64,000 nt of DNA from Bacillota bacterium (GCA_023435225.1 JAEYRX010000064.1:1-64000); one strand, 5' to 3'; positions 42,547 through 52,583 are shown, counted from the first letter of the stretch. Numbers and translations are program-made. Notes: generated by a model not told the origin, from the letters alone.

Positions 42547-42941
42547 CCCGGCGTATTATCTGTATTTCTTACGAATTTGCGGATAACCGACCGCTCTTTT
42601 TCTCTTAAATCATTAAATTTAAATCCATAATAATGCAGATTACCCTCTATCCTGTCGTTGACCAACGAAGCTGAAGGGGTAATTTCCTCGGCCTCCGGCA
42701 GATTAATTTTTGCATTTACTTGCATTCCGGGGAGAATCCAATCAAGCGAAAAAACCCCTATACCTCCTTCGCTTAAGCTATAAATATAGCCGTATAAATC
42801 TTTGGGGTCTCCCAAGGGAGTTCCTAATTCGGTAGCCAGCTCTTGAAAATAATTGGATAACCGGTGGGCAGGGTGTATAATCGTCATTTCCACCGGTAAA
42901 TGTAAATTTACTCTCGCCCGGGAGCGCTTTTCGGTATACAT
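42543..42941 (-). CDS. PilZ-domain cyclic di-GMP-binding protein
   Basis: PilZ domain with KRSRARVNLHLP at the start (the RxxxR half-site) and YSLSEGGIGVFS near 52 (DxSxxG-type second half, here S-x-GG-G). Length 132 residues with no other domain. It probably reports cyclic di-GMP levels to an unknown partner. AGGAAGGGG precedes the ATG. Confidence 0.85.
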   Translation of the reverse strand: MYTEKRSRARVNLHLPVEMTIIHPAHRLSNYFQELATELGTPLGDPKDLYGYIYSLSEGGIGVFSLDWILPGMQVNAKINLPEAEEITPSASLVNDRIEGNLHYYGFKFNDLREKERSVIRKFVRNTDNTPG

Positions 42942-43030
42942 TTGTTTTCCCCTTCCTGACCGGCTTTAAATTCAGCTTGTACAGAAAGGCTTAAAAATAT
43001 TCAGTTTCTATTTGATGGTTTTTAATCATC

Positions 43031-43061
43031 AAAAAACACTGATTGTTCACCAGTGTTTTTT
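43031..43061. terminator. Bidirectional hairpin terminator
   Basis: AAAAAACACTG (43031-43041) pairs with CAGTGTTTTTT (43051-43061), T-rich on both strands; it follows the broken AEC transporter gene. Confidence 0.8.
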
Positions 43062-43108
43062 GATTATTCAAATCTTTATACTAAAACAGTTGACTTCTAA
43101 ATGTTCCG

Positions 43109-44049
43109 TCATTGATAAAAGAAAGCAGCAATAATAAAAATGACAATTGTGAATAAAGTCCCCAATGACAAAGTATTATTTACGTAAGTAACCTCTCCCT
43201 CTTTATTGTTACTCATAAATAAAGGTATGATAAAAGGAGGCGGCAGGATAAAAAGCACCAGAAGCGCCGTCCTAAAAATAAGTTCCAGCCCCAGCCAATT
43301 TTTTAATACCAGTTCGTTAATTATAAAAGCCAATATTAATAAAATCGGCATTCTCCATAGGATTGTTTTGAGCGGAAAACGTAATTGCCCCAGACGGAAG
43401 TTAAGCTGATACCCGATAACCATTAAAATTAAAGGGATTGAAAGTTGGGAAACCATATTGAGGGTATTTAACAATCCACTTATTATAGGGTTCTCAATTA
43501 AAAAACTTCTCAAACCAAGGAAGTTCAATAAGAGCCCTGATAAAATCGCAATTATTACCGGTGAAGTTATAAAAGAACCACATACTTTTTTGATACTCCC
43601 TGCTCTATCTTTCAAACTATATAGCATAGTAACCAGTACAAACCATACATAAAGCTCCTGTCCTAAGTCAACAATACCAAGTATGTTGATATTACTTGCT
43701 CCATATACTGTGGCAAACAAAGAAAATCCCAGCATTCCGGTTTCGAAGCCGGTTAATAAAAGTGGAAAGTAAGGATTCTGTTGTTTTCGATTCAATAGTA
43801 TTCCAATCCCCAACATGATAAAGTTTGTTAGAAAAACGACCATAATAATCCAAACATATTTCTGTTTAAACTCTGTGTTTAAAAAAGCCGTAAAAAGTAA
43901 AGTAGAGAAATATTAACGATTATTTTTTTAAGGTCATTAACAGTATCAATCGAGATAAACTTTTTAACCTTTATAAAGAACCCCAACGCCAACAAAATGA
44001 TAACCGGAAGTATTTTTGCTATAATCCTTAAAAAATCGACCCATTCCAT
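43109..44049 (-). pseudogene. AEC-family (auxin efflux carrier-like) transporter, frameshifted
   Basis: The gene starts at ATG 44049 behind AGGAG and encodes MEWVDFLRIIAKILPV and about 56 residues before a stop at 43879-43881. In another frame the same protein continues TAFLNTEFKQKYVWI and runs to 43109, with the AEC membrane segments and the central NPIISGLLN. A single-base shift near 43890-43900, beside T-runs, splits it. Together the parts give a normal ~310-residue carrier. A sequencing error in the homopolymer is the alternative. Confidence 0.75.
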
Positions 44050-44226
44050 GTTTATGCATCTCCTGAATTAAAGAATTAGCTATGTTATTAAAAAAGTCTT
44101 TCCGCCTATACATTCACTAATTTTAATAACTAATATATAACAAAAACTAAACCTATTGAGATTACTTTCAACAGCATTCGAGTTATATTACTTTTAAACG
44201 GCATTTTATCCTGGACCGAAAAATAA

Positions 44227-44250
44227 ACCCCCAGAAAATCACCGGGGACT
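44227..44250 (-). terminator. Terminator downstream of the aldo/keto reductase gene
   Basis: CCCC and GGGG arms flank GGTGATTTTCT on the minus strand, followed by GTTTATTTTT. Confidence 0.65.
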
Positions 44251-44300
44251 TTAAAAATGATACTTTAATTTTAAATATTCCTGGAGTTTGAATATCTTAA

Positions 44301-45323
44301 TCATTTTTGATGAACTTGATAAAACTCCCGGTAATCCCTGAGCATCTCCCGTAATAAATTCGGAGTATCAAGTTGATATGGGCAATGAGATGTACAATGA
44401 CCACATTCTTGGCAGGCTTCAATTGCGTCCATATTAACCCTCCAGTTATCGGCTAAAAACTGTTGGTAAGGCATTCGGCGCAATAGTAACGACATTCGGG
44501 CCGCCATTGGAATAGGTATCCCGGCCGGACAAGGCAAACAATATCCGCAACCGCGGCAAAAAGCCCCACCGAGTTCTTTCCGGTCTTTTTTGATAACCTG
44601 CCACATTTTAGTATCCAATTGAGGTGGGGTCTGCTCCCAAGTCAGGAACTCATCCAACTCCGCTTCCTTTTGAATGCCCCAAATCGGCAATACATTATCA
44701 TATTGACGTAAAAATGCAAATGACGAAGCGGCATTGGTAATCAATCCTCCGGACAATGCTTTCATGGCAATTACCCCAACATCTTCCTTCCGGCATTCAT
44801 CTATCAGTTTTAACTCTTCTTCGGTTGAAAGCGGGCTTAGCGGAAACTGTAAAGTATCGAATAATCCGGACTTAACCGCCTTCAGGGCAGTTTCCGAGCG
44901 GTGATTAGTGAATCCCAGAAAACGAATCATCCCTTTTTCTTTGGCTTTGATCAAAGCCTCGTATGAACTGTTTGAATCTCCTGATTCTCCAAGGTTTTGA
45001 GGGTTATGCAACTGGTAAATATCGATATAATCGGTTTTTAAGTTTCGAAGACTTATTTCCAAATCACATAAAACCGAATCTCCATCCTGTCCCTGGCTTT
45101 TAGTAGCGATAATAATTTTATCACGAACCCCGGCTAAGGCATAACCTATCTTTTCTTCACTATCTGTATAGGCCCGGGCTGTGTCAAAAAAATTAATCCC
45201 ATTGTCGAAAGCTTTACATAGTAAATATTTGGCCTCATCAAAACTTAACCTTTGGATCGGAATGGCTCCAAAACCACTTCTGCCTACCATTAAGCCTGTC
45301 CTGCCTAATCTAATCCGTTCCAT
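44301..45323 (-). CDS. Aldo/keto reductase with C-terminal Fe-S domain
   Basis: The AKR barrel shows MERIRLGRTGL, NFFDTARAYTDSEEKIG with catalytic Asp and Tyr, and the K in IIATKSQG. The C-terminal ~80 residues carry two Cys groups, CRGCGYCLPCPAGI and CQECGHCTSHCPY, a 4Fe-4S-type tail seen in anaerobe AKRs. Length 340 residues. GGGAGGATATA precedes the ATG. Substrate unknown; electrons may come from ferredoxin rather than only NADPH. Confidence 0.88.
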   Translation of the reverse strand: MERIRLGRTGLMVGRSGFGAIPIQRLSFDEAKYLLCKAFDNGINFFDTARAYTDSEEKIGYALAGVRDKIIIATKSQGQDGDSVLCDLEISLRNLKTDYIDIYQLHNPQNLGESGDSNSSYEALIKAKEKGMIRFLGFTNHRSETALKAVKSGLFDTLQFPLSPLSTEEELKLIDECRKEDVGVIAMKALSGGLITNAASSFAFLRQYDNVLPIWGIQKEAELDEFLTWEQTPPQLDTKMWQVIKKDRKELGGAFCRGCGYCLPCPAGIPIPMAARMSLLLRRMPYQQFLADNWRVNMDAIEACQECGHCTSHCPYQLDTPNLLREMLRDYREFYQVHQK

Positions 45324-45528
45324 TATATCCTCCCATATTAGTTTTTCCCTATACCCAAAGTGACTTTGACCTTCATGTCTTGACTTTTCGGCAGATTAAT
45401 ATACCCTTCTTTAACATTAAATTTCTCCCGTTTGAACCCGTTTATTCAACCTTTCTATTGCGGTAATGGCTCACCAGTCTCAGATGTGTACCCGAAAACT
45501 TCTTTAGATAACTAGTATAAGCCTATTT

Positions 45529-46554
45529 TTAAATTTCCTGTAAAATCTGTAAAATATAATCGATATTCGTAGTGCTAATATCCTTATGAGTAACGAAACG
45601 TATCGCATTACCACCGCTGGAATTAGCTGTAATACCGGCTGCATTTAATTTATCTAAAAACCGTTCCACCGGCATTATTAATTCATCTATATGAAAAACA
45701 ATTATATTAGTCTTAACTTCCTCCGGTCGAATTTCTACATAAGGTAGTTGGGCTAATCCATCAGCTAGCTTTTTAGCATTTAAGTGATCTTCTTCCAGGC
45801 GGGTAGTCATCTTCTCCAAAGCAACCAGTCCGGCTGCTGCCATAATCCCGATTTGCCTGAAACCGCCTCCGACCATTTTCCGCCATTTCCGAGCTCTTTC
45901 AATGAATTCAGTTCCTCCTACCAATAAAGAACCCATAGGGGCTGCCAAACCTTTTGACAAACAAAACTGGACTGAATCAGCCCCCTTAACCAACTCCCGA
46001 ACGTCACAAGAACAAGCAACCGCAGCGTTAAAAATACGAGCTCCATCAATATGAACCTTTAATTTCAATTCATTAGCACAATCGATTAAAGCTTTCATTT
46101 CAAGCGGGCTATATACCGAACCACCACCACGATTATGAGTATTCTCAAGACATAATAATTTGGGATTTGGGTAATGAATATTATCCAACCGATAGTATTT
46201 TCTGACCAAATCCGGAGTAATTATCCCGTTTTTTCCAGGAATCGTCAAGGGGATGGCGCCGGCTAAAGCGGAAATACCGCCAACTTCATAATAATAAATA
46301 TGACTCTCCGCTTCCAGTAATACTTCGTCTCCCCGGTTTGTATGTGTTAACAGCGCTACCAAGTTTCCCATCGTACCACTGGCCAAGAACAGTCCGGCCG
46401 GGAATCCTAACCTCTCAGCAGCCAACTGCTCAAGTTTCCGAACCGTAGGATCCTCTTTGTAAACATCATCTCCTACTTCCGCCCGATACATCGCCTCACG
46501 CATTTCCTTGGTGGGTTGTGTTACCGTATCACTCCGTAAGTCAACAATTCGCAA
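45529..46554 (-). CDS. ltaE: Low-specificity L-threonine aldolase
   Basis: This PLP enzyme cleaves threonine and related beta-hydroxy amino acids to glycine and an aldehyde. MRIVDLRSDTVTQPT at the start, GDDVYKEDP, HIDGARIFNAAVA and the PLP-Lys motif CLSKGLAAPMGSLL are diagnostic. Length 341 residues from a TTG start with GAGGTGG upstream. Glycine made here could feed the glycine cleavage system. The double-hairpin repeat copy 2 and a terminator separate it from the next gene. Confidence 0.9.
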   Translation of the reverse strand: MRIVDLRSDTVTQPTKEMREAMYRAEVGDDVYKEDPTVRKLEQLAAERLGFPAGLFLASGTMGNLVALLTHTNRGDEVLLEAESHIYYYEVGGISALAGAIPLTIPGKNGIITPDLVRKYYRLDNIHYPNPKLLCLENTHNRGGGSVYSPLEMKALIDCANELKLKVHIDGARIFNAAVACSCDVRELVKGADSVQFCLSKGLAAPMGSLLVGGTEFIERARKWRKMVGGGFRQIGIMAAAGLVALEKMTTRLEEDHLNAKKLADGLAQLPYVEIRPEEVKTNIIVFHIDELIMPVERFLDKLNAAGITANSSGGNAIRFVTHKDISTTNIDYILQILQEI

Positions 46555-46633
46555 GATAGTTCCACCTCGTTAGTTGAAACTTAATTATCTGTAGATAATT
46601 AGTCATTTATAACCGGAATCCTGTCGAACAATT

Positions 46634-46664
46634 AAAAAAGGCGGAACTTTAGATTTCCACCTTT
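46634..46664 (-). terminator. Terminator after the cyclase operon
   Basis: Minus strand GGTGGAA pairs with TTCCGCC (one G-T) and is followed by six T residues. It lies downstream of repeat copy 2, so that repeat would be in the operon's 3' untranslated RNA. Confidence 0.75.
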
Positions 46665-46680
46665 CTAAACTTATTTATTT

Positions 46681-46864
46681 ATATAAGTTGAATTAAATTT
46701 TTATTATGCATCACGCCCCTAAAGCCGGACGTGATGGCTAGACTAATGAATTTAATTCAACTTATTACAGCTGTAATAGGATGAAGTAAACGCCAATTAA
46801 CGCCATTTGCATTCGGCTTTAGGAATGCAAATCTAATATAAGAAATTTACTTCATCCTATATAG
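46681..46864 (-). repeat. Double-hairpin repeat, copy 2 (3' of the 46887 gene)
   Basis: About 85% identical by eye to 24811-24994. Hairpin 1 arms are AAGTTGAATTAAATT / AATTTAATTCAACTT. Hairpin 2 reads GGATGAAGTAAA / TTTACTTCATCC, where copy 1 has A-T in place of G-C at one pair, a compensatory change. Loops CCTAAAGCCG and CGGCTTTAGG are complementary over 10 bases. It lies 22 bases after the 46887 gene's stop, the same layout as copy 1. Confidence 0.85.
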
Positions 46865-46886
46865 AATAAAACTATTTTAGATATTT

Positions 46887-47768
46887 TTACGGTAATCTGA
46901 ACCAGTCAAACGGTTCTATATCTTCACGGCTTACTTCATCAATGATTTCAACTTCCAATCCATTATTACCCGGAGTCAATTTAACTTTACCGATATATTG
47001 ATCATTAGCTCGGAATATATCTACAATGATTTCATTTTTAACCCTTGATTCTTTTGGGAAAAAGAGAGTAAGTTTCTTCCATCTCCTGTCAATAATACAT
47101 CCATCAGCTTTATTGCTTTTAATAAATTTATTAAGCGCTTTTCGATAGGTTTCTAAATCCTGCTCCAACATTCTTCTGGAATCGGTTTCTTTCTTAACTG
47201 ATTCCTGCAAACTGATTACTTCAGCCTGTTTTTTAGCATAATCCTCTTCGAAATTTCCCTTTAAGCTTTCTAAGCGTTTTTTCTCACGGTCCTGAAGCCT
47301 TTTTAAGGCTTTTTTATCGGCATTCTTCAGATCAGATTCTTCTTGCAAACGTTCTTTAGTTTTTTCAATCTCCGAATTAAAATTGGAACGGATTCTTTTA
47401 AGCTCCCTGGTTTTAGCGCTCAATTCCTTAGATCTGGTATTAAGTTCTTCAGTTTTTCGATCCAGCTCTAATTCTTTTTCCTTAGCCGCAATTAAGGTTT
47501 CTTTTAACCGTAAATCCTCAAAATCCGTAATGTCAATATTAACCTGTTTTGATTTAGTCTCTAAATAATTGGCAGTAGCTACAGTGGTTAAAAGTAATAT
47601 AATAACAAAACTAAAGAAAACCAAATGAGGTTTAAAGTCCCAATTCTTTTTGGTCTTAGCGAATTCTTCCTCCAAGGAATAAATCTCCGGCTTTTCCTGT
47701 TCCGCCAAACTATTTTGTAAAAAAATATCCTTGCTGGTTAATTCGGTCATTTTGTTTCGATGTTCCAT
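46887..47768 (-). CDS. Membrane-anchored coiled-coil protein of unknown function
   Basis: One membrane helix near residues 44-64 (LVFFSFVIILLLTTVATANYL) separates a short cytoplasmic start from a long, Lys/Glu-rich coiled coil (~80-215) and a ~75-residue C-terminal beta-type domain. Length 293 residues from the ATG at 47768, which has TTGGAG upstream. It overlaps the end of the cyclase gene by 22 bases, so the two are coupled and probably work together. No family is recognised. Confidence 0.6.
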   Translation of the reverse strand: MEHRNKMTELTSKDIFLQNSLAEQEKPEIYSLEEEFAKTKKNWDFKPHLVFFSFVIILLLTTVATANYLETKSKQVNIDITDFEDLRLKETLIAAKEKELELDRKTEELNTRSKELSAKTRELKRIRSNFNSEIEKTKERLQEESDLKNADKKALKRLQDREKKRLESLKGNFEEDYAKKQAEVISLQESVKKETDSRRMLEQDLETYRKALNKFIKSNKADGCIIDRRWKKLTLFFPKESRVKNEIIVDIFRANDQYIGKVKLTPGNNGLEVEIIDEVSREDIEPFDWFRLP

Positions 47769-49492
47769 ATCCCACTCCAATTTCCGGGAGCTTCTCCGCT
47801 CCGTGTTCTTTTAGCAAACTCTTCTGCGGCAGGTATATTAATCTTCGCAAAAATGGTATTGGCTTCCTGCCATTGTCCTTGATAATAGACTGTTAAACCT
47901 GATTCATACATTTTTAATTCTTCTTTTAAGTTGCTATCCAACAATGTTGCCGGAATCGGCCAAAATATCTTTTTCCCGATAGTTTTACCCTTAACTTGAA
48001 CCGTATCCAACTCTAAAAAGTATAGATCATGGTCCGGCTGATTTTGTTCTATATCGTTTTTAACATATTCCGAGCAAATAACCGGAGTTTTATAAATCCG
48101 GGTCAATCCTTCCAGTCTGGAGGCGGCATTAACATTATCACCGATTACAGTATTAGCCATCCGTTCATAGGAACCAATATTTCCATAAAATACGTTTCCG
48201 CCGTCGATTCCCACTCCTACTTCCACTAAAACCGCCTGGTAAATACGTTCTTCCTCTTCTGTTAAACTTCCTTTCAACCTAATGATTTCCAGCCGTCGCT
48301 CCTCCATTTCTTTTCGCAGAGTAGCGGCAACTTTCTGAATTTCATATCCTGCAATGATGGCTTGATATGATTTATTTAATTCGGATTTTTGTTCATCTTC
48401 AATATTAATACCGAATACTGCCAGAACAGCATCACCTATCAACGAGCCGATTAATCCGCCATGTTGAAAAATTGCCCTAATCGCCCGGTGATAATGCAGG
48501 TTTAAGATGCTGATAATATCCGTACCCAGAGTCTCAGTCATAAAAGTAAAGCTTTTAATATCGGAGAAGAGAACCGTCAACTCCTTTTGGGTTCCTTCCA
48601 GACGGACTATTTTTTCTTCATAAGCTTTAACCGCCACATCCTGATTGACAAACCGCCTGAATATGGCCAGTAGATTATTTATAGAACTGGAGAGCGAGTT
48701 AAAGGCCATACCCATAAATGTAATATTATCATTGGTAGCGCCTTCTAAATTAATTACCCCCATTTGCTGATTATGTATCATTTTTAAAATGGCATCGCTA
48801 ATTACATCTATAAAACGGGTGATATGCCGGATGAAATAGATACTGATCAAAGTACAAATAAGAGTTATTAAGGCGATAATTATGGAAATATTCCGGAAAA
48901 TCAACCGTGAACCCTGGTAAAACTCATTTAATTCTTCGGCTCTAAGCAGGTAAAAATCCCACTTGGGGACATATTTATAAACTCCATAATATTCTTCATT
49001 GTTGATATAGAAAGTTAAAGCTCCGTCCCGAATACTTTTATTCTGTTGGTTCTCAATTCGTTCTATGGCTGTATTGTCAGTAAATGAATTAAGCCTGGGA
49101 ATTTTGGAAGCTTGAAAAATAATTTTGGTTTGATGGTTACCTGTAAGCCGTAATCCAAGTGTTATAGATTTATTATTCTTATGTTGTCGGATGGCATTAG
49201 ATGCGATAGCTTTCATGGAAGAATTTAAGGCTTCGGGTTCGTCTTGCGAGTATTGATATATTTCATATTGGGAATTGCTGAAATCATATACCAGCTTTAA
49301 GTCTTTTACCAATAGCTCTTTCATCATATTTATCAGCTCAGCCCGGTTAAACACCAAATTGATATAATTAGAGACAAAACTGGTAACTAGAATCGAAATT
49401 ACAAAAATAATGACGATTCGATTAGTAATAGGCACTATTCTGGTATTACCTATTTTTTTATGTTGAATCGTATTTTCTGATTTTTTTACCAT
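47747..49492 (-). CDS. Membrane-bound class III nucleotide cyclase with HAMP
   Basis: Two membrane helices (~23-45 and ~200-222) flank an extracytoplasmic sensor region, then a HAMP-like segment, then a class III cyclase domain (~300-490). Both metal Asp residues are present (LFSDIKSFT and LIGDAVLAVFG), as are the Asn and Arg of NVNAASRLE. The adenine-selecting Lys position before the second Asp reads Ser, so nucleotide choice is unclear. The ATG at 49492 with AAAGGT upstream is preferred over earlier frames; length 581 residues. It is coupled to a coiled-coil membrane gene. Confidence 0.85.
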   Translation of the reverse strand: MVKKSENTIQHKKIGNTRIVPITNRIVIIFVISILVTSFVSNYINLVFNRAELINMMKELLVKDLKLVYDFSNSQYEIYQYSQDEPEALNSSMKAIASNAIRQHKNNKSITLGLRLTGNHQTKIIFQASKIPRLNSFTDNTAIERIENQQNKSIRDGALTFYINNEEYYGVYKYVPKWDFYLLRAEELNEFYQGSRLIFRNISIIIALITLICTLISIYFIRHITRFIDVISDAILKMIHNQQMGVINLEGATNDNITFMGMAFNSLSSSINNLLAIFRRFVNQDVAVKAYEEKIVRLEGTQKELTVLFSDIKSFTFMTETLGTDIISILNLHYHRAIRAIFQHGGLIGSLIGDAVLAVFGINIEDEQKSELNKSYQAIIAGYEIQKVAATLRKEMEERRLEIIRLKGSLTEEEERIYQAVLVEVGVGIDGGNVFYGNIGSYERMANTVIGDNVNAASRLEGLTRIYKTPVICSEYVKNDIEQNQPDHDLYFLELDTVQVKGKTIGKKIFWPIPATLLDSNLKEELKMYESGLTVYYQGQWQEANTIFAKINIPAAEEFAKRTRSGEAPGNWSGIWNIETK

Positions 49493-49963
49493 TAATAATA
49501 CCTTTCCTTTTTGTAAGACTAATCCAAACAATAGAAAAAGAAATAAATCTTTCAAAACTAATTCATATTAATTATATAACATTTTTACAAAATTATCTTT
49601 GGCTAAAAAGAATTTTCAACTAAAATTAAGGAATTTTTTCCTTTTTGTAATGAAAAAATTTTGTGAAAAAGTTTGAATTTTATTGTTCTTCCTTATCACT
49701 TAGCAAAAGATTTTTCTGTATATCTTTTTAATACTTATTTTTCTAATTAAGGGAGTTTCATAATTGCCTAATATGAAACTATCGATGCTTGTCGTTCACC
49801 CAGCCTTATTTTCATACTTTCAGGCGCGCAGCGGATGCTGGCGTGGACGACTACTTAGAATTACATATTATCCAATGGCGCATAAAGGATTTATTCATTT
49901 TTTTACGAAATTAAAAGATAATATAAAATTTATTGTACTATAATATTTTAGGATTTAAAGAAC
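49493..49963. other. Repeat-bearing intergenic region, no gene seen
   Basis: AT-rich spacer between divergent genes. It holds AAGGGAGTTTCATAATTGCC (49750-49769), an end of the element seen at 25509, followed by ~65 bases (49790-49855) that are an inverted copy of part of 13798-13860, with TTGTCGTTCACCCAGCC and TTATTTTCATACTTTCA. No coding frame is supported. Confidence 0.6.
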
Positions 49964-51424
49964 ATGAGCAAATTAGAACAACATTTTGCCCTTTTTCGCC
50001 GTAATGTTGTCGGATTTAACCAAAGATTTCAGACCCCTTACGGACGAAAAAAACTGATATACGCCGATTGGACCGCCAGCGGCCGCTTATATGGTCCATT
50101 AGAAGAAAAAATGTTAAAAACTTTCGGCCCTTTTGTTGGCAATACCCATTCCGAGTCCAACCTGACCGGTAGTACTATGACTGCCGCCTATCAAACAGCG
50201 CGTCAAATTATTAAAAACTATGTAAACGCCGGTGAAAAAGATGTTATTCTTGCTTCCGGATATGGAATGACTTCAGCCGTCAATAAACTTCAACGAATAC
50301 TCGGTTTAAAAGTCCCTGAAAAATTATTGCCCTATTTTAATTATGAACCGGCTAAAAAACCGGTTGTTTTCATAACCCATATGGAACATCATTCTAACCA
50401 GACCTCTTGGCTTGAGACTATTGCCGATGTAGTCTGCATCCGACCGGATGACCACAGCCTGGTTGATCTCAACCATTTACAAGAGTTATTAACGCAATAC
50501 CAAAATCGGCCACTCATCATCGGAGCATTTACTGCTTGTTCCAATGTAACCGGTATCCAACCGCCCTATCGCCAAATGGCCCGTATTATCCATGAATATG
50601 GGGGAATTTGTTTTATTGATTTTGCCGCTTCCGCCCCTTATGTTAATATTAACATGCATCCGGCTTCTCTCTCGGAAAAATTGGACGGTATTTATTTTTC
50701 TCCACACAAGTTTTTAGGAGGTCCTGGAACCTGTGGTATTTTGATCTTTGATTCAGAGCTATATTCCAATAAAATCCCCGACCAACCCGGTGGCGGTACA
50801 GTCGCCTGGACCAATCCCTGGGGAAAACATCAATTTTTATCGGATATTGAAACCAGGGAAGATGGCGGAACTCCGGGATTCCTTCAGGTTATCAAAACCG
50901 CTTTGTGTTTTGAATTAAAAGAGCACATGAACATACAGATAATGCAAGCACGAGAGAAAGAACAATTAGCCATTCTTTTTGCCGGATTGTCAAAAGTCCC
51001 GGGACTGCGAATTTTAGCCGGCGATATTATTGATAGACTAGGAATTGTCTCATTTTATGTTGAAGGCATTCACTATAATTTAATGGTTAAAATCTTAAAT
51101 GATCGCTATGGAATTCAAACCAGAGGAGGATGTTCTTGCGCGGGAACTTACGGTCATTATTTATTGCAGGTTGACCGGAAAAGATCCCGTCGCATAACCG
51201 AGAAAATCTCTAATGGAGATTTATCGGAAAAGCCTGGTTGGGTAAGAGTCTCGATTCATCCTTTAATGACCGACCAGGAAATAATTTTTATTATTGAGGC
51301 TATCAAAGAAACAGTTCAAAATATAGGGAAATGGCGGGAAGATTATCTTTATAACCCCGCCACTAATGAATTTATTAATCTTTCCGCTAAACATGAGGAT
51401 TACTACGATTGGTTTCACCTGTGA
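49964..51424 (+). CDS. Class V aminotransferase / cysteine desulfurase-like PLP enzyme
   Basis: The PLP Lys lies in SPHKFLGGPGTCG near residue 248, His in THMEHHSNQTSW near 130, Asp in FIDFAASAPY near 222, and a Cys loop TRGGCSCAG near 387 resembles the sulfur-accepting Cys of desulfurases. At 486 residues it is longer than IscS/SufS and begins with an unusual ~25-residue lead. Substrate is unknown. No Fe-S scaffold gene is close. Its end overlaps the convergent gene by 38 bases. Confidence 0.82.
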   Translation: MSKLEQHFALFRRNVVGFNQRFQTPYGRKKLIYADWTASGRLYGPLEEKMLKTFGPFVGNTHSESNLTGSTMTAAYQTARQIIKNYVNAGEKDVILASGYGMTSAVNKLQRILGLKVPEKLLPYFNYEPAKKPVVFITHMEHHSNQTSWLETIADVVCIRPDDHSLVDLNHLQELLTQYQNRPLIIGAFTACSNVTGIQPPYRQMARIIHEYGGICFIDFAASAPYVNINMHPASLSEKLDGIYFSPHKFLGGPGTCGILIFDSELYSNKIPDQPGGGTVAWTNPWGKHQFLSDIETREDGGTPGFLQVIKTALCFELKEHMNIQIMQAREKEQLAILFAGLSKVPGLRILAGDIIDRLGIVSFYVEGIHYNLMVKILNDRYGIQTRGGCSCAGTYGHYLLQVDRKRSRRITEKISNGDLSEKPGWVRVSIHPLMTDQEIIFIIEAIKETVQNIGKWREDYLYNPATNEFINLSAKHEDYYDWFHL

Positions 51425-52490
51425 CCCAATATGGCAAGAACCTCTTTCCGGTGTTTTTCATAAACCTAACCGTTTCCAACAACTTTCCCAGCAAACGTAC
51501 TATTGTTTTATATACTCTCACTTGAAAAGGATCGATAATCGGCCGGGAATAATCAACCGAACTTTTTTTATCTGTTCCGGGAATCAGTGGTTTTGCTACT
51601 TGTACTTTTTTCAACCAAGCCGCTGGATTTGGCGAATCCAAAATTCCTTTAAGATCATATATTGCAATGTTACTAATGCCGGCTGCTTTAACTGCCGAAA
51701 CCCCTTCACTTAATTGTGCCGGAGATTGATAAAGATCCTTTTCTGCGCCGGTACCTGGAGTAGTCACACCTAAGGCTACTACCGCCTTATTAGGCCAAAA
51801 CTTTCTGATTGCTTCCGTATAATCATAAATCAAATAATGGGCATTAGGCCAACTAAGCCCCATTTGTACAAACCAACTACCAAATAACATAAATACCAAA
51901 ACATCCCATTCAACCATTGCTACCGGACCACCCCAGTAATCTTGCCACACTTCGCTATGTTCCAGCTTGTCGTTACAAACAAAGGGCAGTGCTGCTCCGA
52001 TAGCCTGACAACCATGTTTTCTGATTTTGGCAATTATCTGCCTGAACCCGGTAATAGCCTCTTTAAAATCAGCTTCATCCATATCCCTGATGGAGTTCCA
52101 AATATTATCGATAATTGGGGACGAGCCCGGTTTAGGCTTTTGATAATCGGGTTCCACATCCACCAACAGTCCAAAAATATGGTGTCCTCTACTTTCAAGC
52201 CAATCAAATACAGTATCTAAATATTGATAATATTCGGTTATTGAATATTTATTTAAATATAACCCTTCTTGTTCCGGCAATAACGGCCAAAAAATAAGTG
52301 GAATACCGGCTTTAGTATAGAGGCGACAAAGCCGGTCCAATTCTTCATTTAAAAGATTTTCCCGGATACAAAGGCAGAGTCCGAAATGTTGATTTTTTAA
52401 GAGATTGATTACCACCGGTTCAATTAATTTTGAGTATGGTAAAAACTCTGAGGTTACAAAGTTTTGATTACTCCGTCTTACAATTTTCAT
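51387..52490 (-). CDS. Putative TIM-barrel protein, glycoside-hydrolase-like
   Basis: No family is recognised with confidence. The 367-residue chain alternates strands and helices as a TIM barrel, with FGLLVDVEPDY near 110 (an acidic pair as in retaining glycosidases), GCQAIGAALPF near 165 and VVALGVTTPGTG near 250. No signal peptide is seen. The ATG at 52490 has AAGGGG 7 bases upstream. It converges on, and overlaps, the aminotransferase gene. Confidence 0.5.
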   Translation of the reverse strand: MKIVRRSNQNFVTSEFLPYSKLIEPVVINLLKNQHFGLCLCIRENLLNEELDRLCRLYTKAGIPLIFWPLLPEQEGLYLNKYSITEYYQYLDTVFDWLESRGHHIFGLLVDVEPDYQKPKPGSSPIIDNIWNSIRDMDEADFKEAITGFRQIIAKIRKHGCQAIGAALPFVCNDKLEHSEVWQDYWGGPVAMVEWDVLVFMLFGSWFVQMGLSWPNAHYLIYDYTEAIRKFWPNKAVVALGVTTPGTGAEKDLYQSPAQLSEGVSAVKAAGISNIAIYDLKGILDSPNPAAWLKKVQVAKPLIPGTDKKSSVDYSRPIIDPFQVRVYKTIVRLLGKLLETVRFMKNTGKRFLPYWVTGETNRSNPHV

Positions 52491-52583
52491 ACTCAAACCC
52501 CTTTTGCTTCAATTTTAGTATCAATATATTTAAAAGATCTTTAGAGAGTGAGTATTTAATAATATAATTTGAAATCCTGAAAA

